A stretch of 64,000 bases of DNA from CAYGSN01 sp964352675. GTDB taxonomy: Bacteria > Pseudomonadota > Alphaproteobacteria > Micavibrionales > Micavibrionaceae. The position numbers were made by a program, and so were the translations under genes. Positions 60,020-64,000 of the stretch are shown here, piece by piece; within the stretch, counting starts at the first letter, position 1, and every line of letters begins with the position of its first letter. The notes beneath the pieces were generated by a model. It was not told the DNA's origin, did not search any database, and saw only the letters and a program-made list of their open reading frames with translations. The stretch covers positions 1-64,000 of the forward strand of contig CAYGSN010000006.1 in the NCBI GenBank assembly GCA_964352675.1, written 5' to 3'.

Positions 60020-61708
60020 ATGACGAAAGTTACTGATCAGGCAATATTGGCTTTTTACCGCGCGGGCCGGCAGACGCAGAGCATGAACGCGGATGGCCGG
60101 GCTTTGGGATATGGGGGAAAGACCCAACATAAAAGCCTGAAGGCCCGCCTTGAGAGTATGGTAAAATCCGGGGTTTTGCCGCAGGAGGAATTTGCCACAA
60201 TTAAAGAAGCCTATCCGCAATGGGGGCAGGAGAGGATTGATCCGATCCCCGATGAGGTGATTCTGGATTTCTACCGCCGCGGGCAGCAGACGCAGAGCAT
60301 GAGCGCAGATACCCGGACTTTGGGGTATGGGGGAAAGAACCCTCATACCGTCCTGAAGGTCCGCCTTGAGATCATGGCAAAATCCGGGGTTTTGCCGCAG
60401 GAGGCGTTTACCACAATCAAAGAAGCCTATCCGCAATGGGGGCAGGAGAGCATTGATCCAATCCCCGATGAGGTGATTCTGGATTTCTACCGCGGGGACA
60501 AGCAGACGCAGAGCATGAGCGCGGATGCCTGGGCTTTGGGATATGGGGGAAAGACCCCTTATGTGGCCCTGAAGAAGCGGCTTGAGAGGATGGCCGCATC
60601 CGGGGTTTTCCCGCCGGAGGAGTTTACCAAAATCAAAGAAGCCTATCCGCAATGGGGGCAGGAGAGGATTGATCCGATCCCCGATGAGGTGATTCTGGAT
60701 TTCTACCGCCGCGGGCAGCAGACGCAGAGCATGAGCGCGGATGCCTGGGCTTTGGGATATGGGGGAAAGACNNNNNNNNNNNNNNNNNNNNNNNNNNNNN
60801 NNNNNNNNNNNNNNNNNNNNNNNNNNNNNNNNNNNNNNNNNNNNNNNNNNNNNNNNNNNNNNNNNNNNNNNGTTTTCCCGCCGGAGGAGTTTACCAAAAT
60901 CAAAGAAGCCTATCCGCAATGGGGGCGGGAGAGGATTGCCACGATCCCCGATGAGGTCATCCGGGATTTTTACCGCGCGGGCCGGCAGACGCAGAGCATG
61001 GGCGTGGATGGCCGGGCTTTGGGATATGGGGGCAAGAACTCTCATGTCGGCCTGAAGGCCCGGCTTGAAAAACTTTTTGAAAAAGGTGCGTTTACGCCCG
61101 CGGAGATCAAAAAAATAAAGACGGGGTATCCGGGCGTAAAATGGGGTTCGTTACCCCCCGAAACCACATTGCGCCGCGCCTGGGAAGAGGGCATGAGCGC
61201 GGATGAGATTGCCATTGAGCTGAGCGTGCCCAAGGGCAAGTTGCGGGCGAAGTTTCAAGAAATGCGCAGGGCGTCTGGCGGCAAGGCAAAGGGCAAAGGA
61301 TTGGACGATACGCGCCGCGTGCCGCGGGAGGAATTTCTGGATGCGGTGCGTGGGGCGCCGTCTTTGGCGGATGCGGCAAACGCTCTGGGGTTGAGTGAAA
61401 CTGCGGTTCTCAGGCGCGCGGGCCGGTACATGAATATGGGAGAGCTGGAGCTGGAGAGCGCCGACAATGTGCGCTGGGAGGAGGCACACATGCCTGAAAC
61501 TCTGCCCGCCGACAGCCCGGCCGCCGTGCTCTGCGCCGTGAAGACCCTTGCTGCGCGGTTTGAAAACAGCGCGCGCGATCCGAATTTGAAGGATATTGCG
61601 GAGCATCTGAGGATCCCTTTGAAGCGCGCGGGCGATCATTTCGAGTTGCTGGTGGCGCAGGGTCTGCTCGAGCGCGAGGTCCTAGCAACACCCGAAGTTG
61701 CGGCTTAG
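60020..61708 (+). CDS. Tandem 72-residue repeat protein with helix-turn-helix-like modules
   Basis: The protein begins with tandem 72-residue repeats (216 bases each, starting at 60035, 60251, 60467, 60683 and 60950), followed by a non-repeated C terminus. Each repeat reads D-E-V-I-L-D-F-Y near the start, Q-T-Q-S-M, then A-L-G-Y-G-G-K and L-K-x-R-L-E. The ALGYGGK stretch followed by the LKxRLE helix looks like a helix-turn-helix. Positions just after QTQSM and after GYGGK vary while the rest is nearly fixed, even at DNA level. The C-terminal region (RAWEEGMSADEIAIELSV and following) has further HTH-like segments. A 100-base N gap lies in the array. Function unknown; I infer modular DNA binding. 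Confidence 0.75.
   Translation: MTKVTDQAILAFYRAGRQTQSMNADGRALGYGGKTQHKSLKARLESMVKSGVLPQEEFATIKEAYPQWGQERIDPIPDEVILDFYRRGQQTQSMSADTRTLGYGGKNPHTVLKVRLEIMAKSGVLPQEAFTTIKEAYPQWGQESIDPIPDEVILDFYRGDKQTQSMSADAWALGYGGKTPYVALKKRLERMAASGVFPPEEFTKIKEAYPQWGQERIDPIPDEVILDFYRRGQQTQSMSADAWALGYGGKXXXXXXXXXXXXXXXXXXXXXXXXXXXXXXXXXXVFPPEEFTKIKEAYPQWGRERIATIPDEVIRDFYRAGRQTQSMGVDGRALGYGGKNSHVGLKARLEKLFEKGAFTPAEIKKIKTGYPGVKWGSLPPETTLRRAWEEGMSADEIAIELSVPKGKLRAKFQEMRRASGGKAKGKGLDDTRRVPREEFLDAVRGAPSLADAANALGLSETAVLRRAGRYMNMGELELESADNVRWEEAHMPETLPADSPAAVLCAVKTLAARFENSARDPNLKDIAEHLRIPLKRAGDHFELLVAQGLLEREVLATPEVAA
60035..61165 (+). repeat. Array of 216-base repeats
   Basis: Five copies are visible with starts 216 bases apart, apart from the jump across the gap (60683 to 60950), where a missing length of 49 bases (or 49 plus multiples of 216) would restore the period and the frame. 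Confidence 0.9.
60772..60871. other. Assembly gap (100 N) inside the repeat array
   Basis: A standard-length placeholder. The true size, judged from repeat phase, is 49, 265 or a further 216-base step, so the repeat number is not known. Confidence 0.95.
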
Positions 61709-61711
61709 TCC

Positions 61712-64000
61712 CTATTCCGCCGCGTCGATATTGTCGCTGTTTTTGAAGATGGCTTTTTTGGTGTCTTTGGCCGCGTTTTCGATGATATCGAGGATTTCTT
61801 TGGGCAGGGCCGCAGGTTTTGCAGCAGTCTGAGTAGCGGCGGTTTCAACGGGCGCAGTCAGGTCTTTATAGCTTTGCGGTTCCTGCGCGGCGGCGGTGGC
61901 CGGCGTCGTCGTCGGAGTGGCCGGAGGCGCAGCAGGCGTTTCGGCTTTTGCATCATCGCTTTTGGAGAAGAAGGACATAGGCGCATCTTTGGGAGCCTTG
62001 GCGCTGCTGTCTTGCGGCTTGGTTGCTGTGGGCTGTTCCGCAGGTTTTGTTGGAGCCGGAGGTGTGACAGGAGGCGCAGCCGGTGTAGCTTGTGCAGCAG
62101 GGGCAGCTTGCTGTGGTGCACTGAGATCATTGTCCAGCCCGTGCACCTGCACAATCGCAGCGATTCCGGAATCCACCGGATTGGCTTTATTTTTTTCACC
62201 CAGGCCGAAGCCTTTCTTCAGTGCCTCGATCTCCTTGGGCGTTTCAACATCGACATCGGCGCGTTTGGCGCTCCATGTTTTATTGACCATGAGATCGCGC
62301 AATGTGGTGATCGCGCCGGAATGTTTAATCAACTCATCGTCCGGCGGTGGCAGGGAGAGGAAGCGCGTCACGCGCATCGCCTTGGCATGGCCGGGATTGG
62401 AATAGAACACGCGGCAATCATGAACGCGGTCACCGAAAGTTATGATGGCCTGGCCTTCCTTATAGCTGCGCAACTCGTCATAGGAAGCGCGCGCGCGACT
62501 TTGTATCCCGGCCTGTTTGCTGCCGAAATAGGATTTCCCGCCGCCCTGGATTTCGAAGTTCGAGACTTCGGTGACCAGCGCCTGTCCGACAGTTTTTTCG
62601 AAGAACTCTTTGGTTTCGGTCGGGTCTTCGAGCTTGCCGAAGATCTTGATGTTACAGTTGGCGAGAATGGAGTTGGCCTCCTCGCGCACGCGTTTTTTCA
62701 TCGCCGGAATGTCCTGGCCGGAGAAGACAAGGCAGAAGCCCAGTGAGCGGGCTTGGGCTGCCATCACTGCCATGCCCTGCGCAGTGTAGTAGCCGACCTC
62801 GTCAAACACGGTCATGAATGGTGTGGCGGAATGGGTGGGCTTGTTTTCAATCACAGTGTCGGAGGTGCCCTCCACTGTGGAGCCGAGGGTCGAGCCCATC
62901 ATCCCCTTCATGGTGGCGGCGACGATTTTACCAAGGTTGGCGATCTCGTCAGAGGATTTTTCCAGAGCGGGGATCAGCACGACCAGAACGCGGCGGTTCA
63001 GAACGACATCCACCATATCGACATCGGCTGCCTGGGTGTCGAAAATGTAACCGTAATCATCGCCAAGGGATTGCAGCGAGCGGGTAAACTGCATGGCGAG
63101 ATAGCCGTGTTGCTGGTTCGCGGTTGTCGTATCGGGTGGTGGTCCGCCGCCATCGGGCGGTTTAATCTGGCCGTTATCGTCATAGGCATCGTGGGTAAAG
63201 CCGGGCAGGGTATCGAGATAGCCTTTCATTCCGCCGCGGATGGTTTCCGGCACCGCGCTGTCGCGTGCCAGTTTGACGATGTTATTCAGGCTGAGGTTGT
63301 CGCGCAAGATACGCACGGATAGCGGCACGTCCTGATTATCCCGTTTCCAGCAGAGCACGGGCATCATCGCGCTGACCAATGAAATTGCGCGTTCCGACCA
63401 CATGGCGTTATCGCCCTGCGCTTCGGGCATCAGGGAGACCAGCATGTTGGTCAGGTAAGAGGCCGAGCCCGAAGAAAACGGGTTCATGGTGTTGGACGGG
63501 GCCTTCACATTCGAGTTCCCGGTCATGTAGTTCAGCACCAGCAAATCATCGTCCCGGCCAAAACGGCGCACGAGGGAGGACAGCGAAGACCAGAGATCCG
63601 TATCGGCCTTACCATCGACATAGACAAAGCCGGAGCCCCAGGTCATGGCGTTGGTGACCATGGATTTCAGCCCTTCGGTCTTACCGGCGCCGGTGGTTCC
63701 GAGATACAGAATATGCGTCCGCGCATCTGAGTTGGAGAACCAGACTTCTTCCTTGGTTTGTTCCAGATTGCCGAGATAGAGAATCCCTTCGGCCTTGCCA
63801 CTTTTTCCGGGGCCGGAATTGTTTCCGTCTTTATATTGGGCGCCCATCGGCAGTTTGAAAGCCAGCGAACGGTCGCGTTTCCACAGCCACCAGAAATAAA
63901 GCGCCAGGAAGATGAACAGCACATCGGAAAAAGCCAGAACCCATGGATTCATATGAATTGCGGCGGCGGAAAGAATAAAAATCGCCGTTGCATTTGTGGA
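61712..64000 (-). CDS. dotL: Type IVB secretion coupling protein DotL/IcmO, 5' end beyond window
   Basis: DotL is the coupling ATPase of Dot/Icm-type secretion systems; it recruits effector proteins. Walker A GTTGAGKT is at about residues 85-92, counted from the ATG at 63952, and Walker B VFDE near 382. Long stretches match Legionella DotL in pattern: VYVDGKADTDLW, LNYMTGNSNV, VVLNRRVLVVLIPALEKS, QARSLGFCLVFSGQDIPA and KLEDPTETKEFF. The ATG at 63952 has no ribosome-binding site and the frame stays open to the edge with a hydrophobic helix, so the true start lies outside. The last 150 residues are a Pro/Ala-rich tail. It ends 3 bases from the convergent repeat gene. Confidence 0.9.
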   Translation of the reverse strand, partial: STNATAIFILSAAAIHMNPWVLAFSDVLFIFLALYFWWLWKRDRSLAFKLPMGAQYKDGNNSGPGKSGKAEGILYLGNLEQTKEEVWFSNSDARTHILYLGTTGAGKTEGLKSMVTNAMTWGSGFVYVDGKADTDLWSSLSSLVRRFGRDDDLLVLNYMTGNSNVKAPSNTMNPFSSGSASYLTNMLVSLMPEAQGDNAMWSERAISLVSAMMPVLCWKRDNQDVPLSVRILRDNLSLNNIVKLARDSAVPETIRGGMKGYLDTLPGFTHDAYDDNGQIKPPDGGGPPPDTTTANQQHGYLAMQFTRSLQSLGDDYGYIFDTQAADVDMVDVVLNRRVLVVLIPALEKSSDEIANLGKIVAATMKGMMGSTLGSTVEGTSDTVIENKPTHSATPFMTVFDEVGYYTAQGMAVMAAQARSLGFCLVFSGQDIPAMKKRVREEANSILANCNIKIFGKLEDPTETKEFFEKTVGQALVTEVSNFEIQGGGKSYFGSKQAGIQSRARASYDELRSYKEGQAIITFGDRVHDCRVFYSNPGHAKAMRVTRFLSLPPPDDELIKHSGAITTLRDLMVNKTWSAKRADVDVETPKEIEALKKGFGLGEKNKANPVDSGIAAIVQVHGLDNDLSAPQQAAPAAQATPAAPPVTPPAPTKPAEQPTATKPQDSSAKAPKDAPMSFFSKSDDAKAETPAAPPATPTTTPATAAAQEPQSYKDLTAPVETAATQTAAKPAALPKEILDIIENAAKDTKKAIFKNSDNIDAAE

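Noticed and set aside
59924..61045. 373-codon open frame on the minus strand
   Set aside because: It is the antisense of the tandem repeats; the repeat period keeps it open, and it has no start signal.

Overview
The window reads as a scaffold of an alphaproteobacterium. Supporting signs are a Usg-family protein, a eukaryote-like NADP isocitrate dehydrogenase, an RNase E whose S1 domain is split by an acidic/RG-rich insertion, the order mutM - small periplasmic protein - rpsT - dnaA, and the yfgM-bamB-der cluster. A DotL/IcmO-type type IVB secretion coupling protein at the right edge, together with several lineage-specific secreted or pilin-like proteins, would fit a Micavibrio-like group; that placement is inference. 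Two runs of N (10 bases in gyrB, 100 bases in a tandem-repeat gene) show that the sequence is a draft assembly. No rRNA or tRNA gene and no CRISPR array was seen.

Layout. 1-5.4 kb: an EAL-domain gene cut by the window edge, radA, then the overlapping run cvpA-purF-SDR. 5.7-9.2 kb (minus): yfgM-like, bamB-like, der. 9.3-15.4 kb: an unknown protein with an HEFAH motif, a redoxin, icd, an L,D-transpeptidase and a small lipoprotein. 15.6-19.4 kb (minus): amidase, sirtuin, ABC exporter. 19.5-27.5 kb: rne with a structured leader, a pilin-like protein, a structured intergenic region with a possible small RNA, a secreted helical protein whose Shine-Dalgarno lies in a hairpin, a glycosyltransferase and a large unknown protein. 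27.5-34.6 kb: ctaA, ferredoxin, methyltransferase, usg, an apparently leaderless gene, and groES-groEL behind a heat-shock type promoter. 34.6-37.1 kb: an AT-rich three-gene unit (XRE regulator, EgtD-like methyltransferase, SemiSWEET) followed by a possible small RNA. 37.1-40.7 kb: mutM, rpsT, dnaA. 40.8-47.3 kb: HAD hydrolase, bioB, pirin, and bioF-bioD-bioA followed by a ferritin-like diiron protein. 47.3-54.9 kb: dnaN, a small CxxC protein, recF, a P-loop kinase-like gene, a DMT permease, gyrB and a PhzF-like gene. 55-64 kb: a two-gene unit with a 2H-phosphoesterase-like protein, argS, a Fic-like protein lacking the catalytic His, a second pilin-like paralogue, a 72-residue tandem-repeat protein, and dotL running off the right edge.

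The housekeeping content covers replication, repair, chaperones, cell-wall enzymes, biotin and purine synthesis. The parts most likely to hold something new are the tandem helix-turn-helix-like repeat protein next to dotL, the diiron protein closing the biotin operon, the XRE/EgtD-like/SemiSWEET unit, the pair of pilin-like paralogues, and several structured RNA candidates (rne leader, 23.1-23.5 kb, 36.9-37.1 kb).
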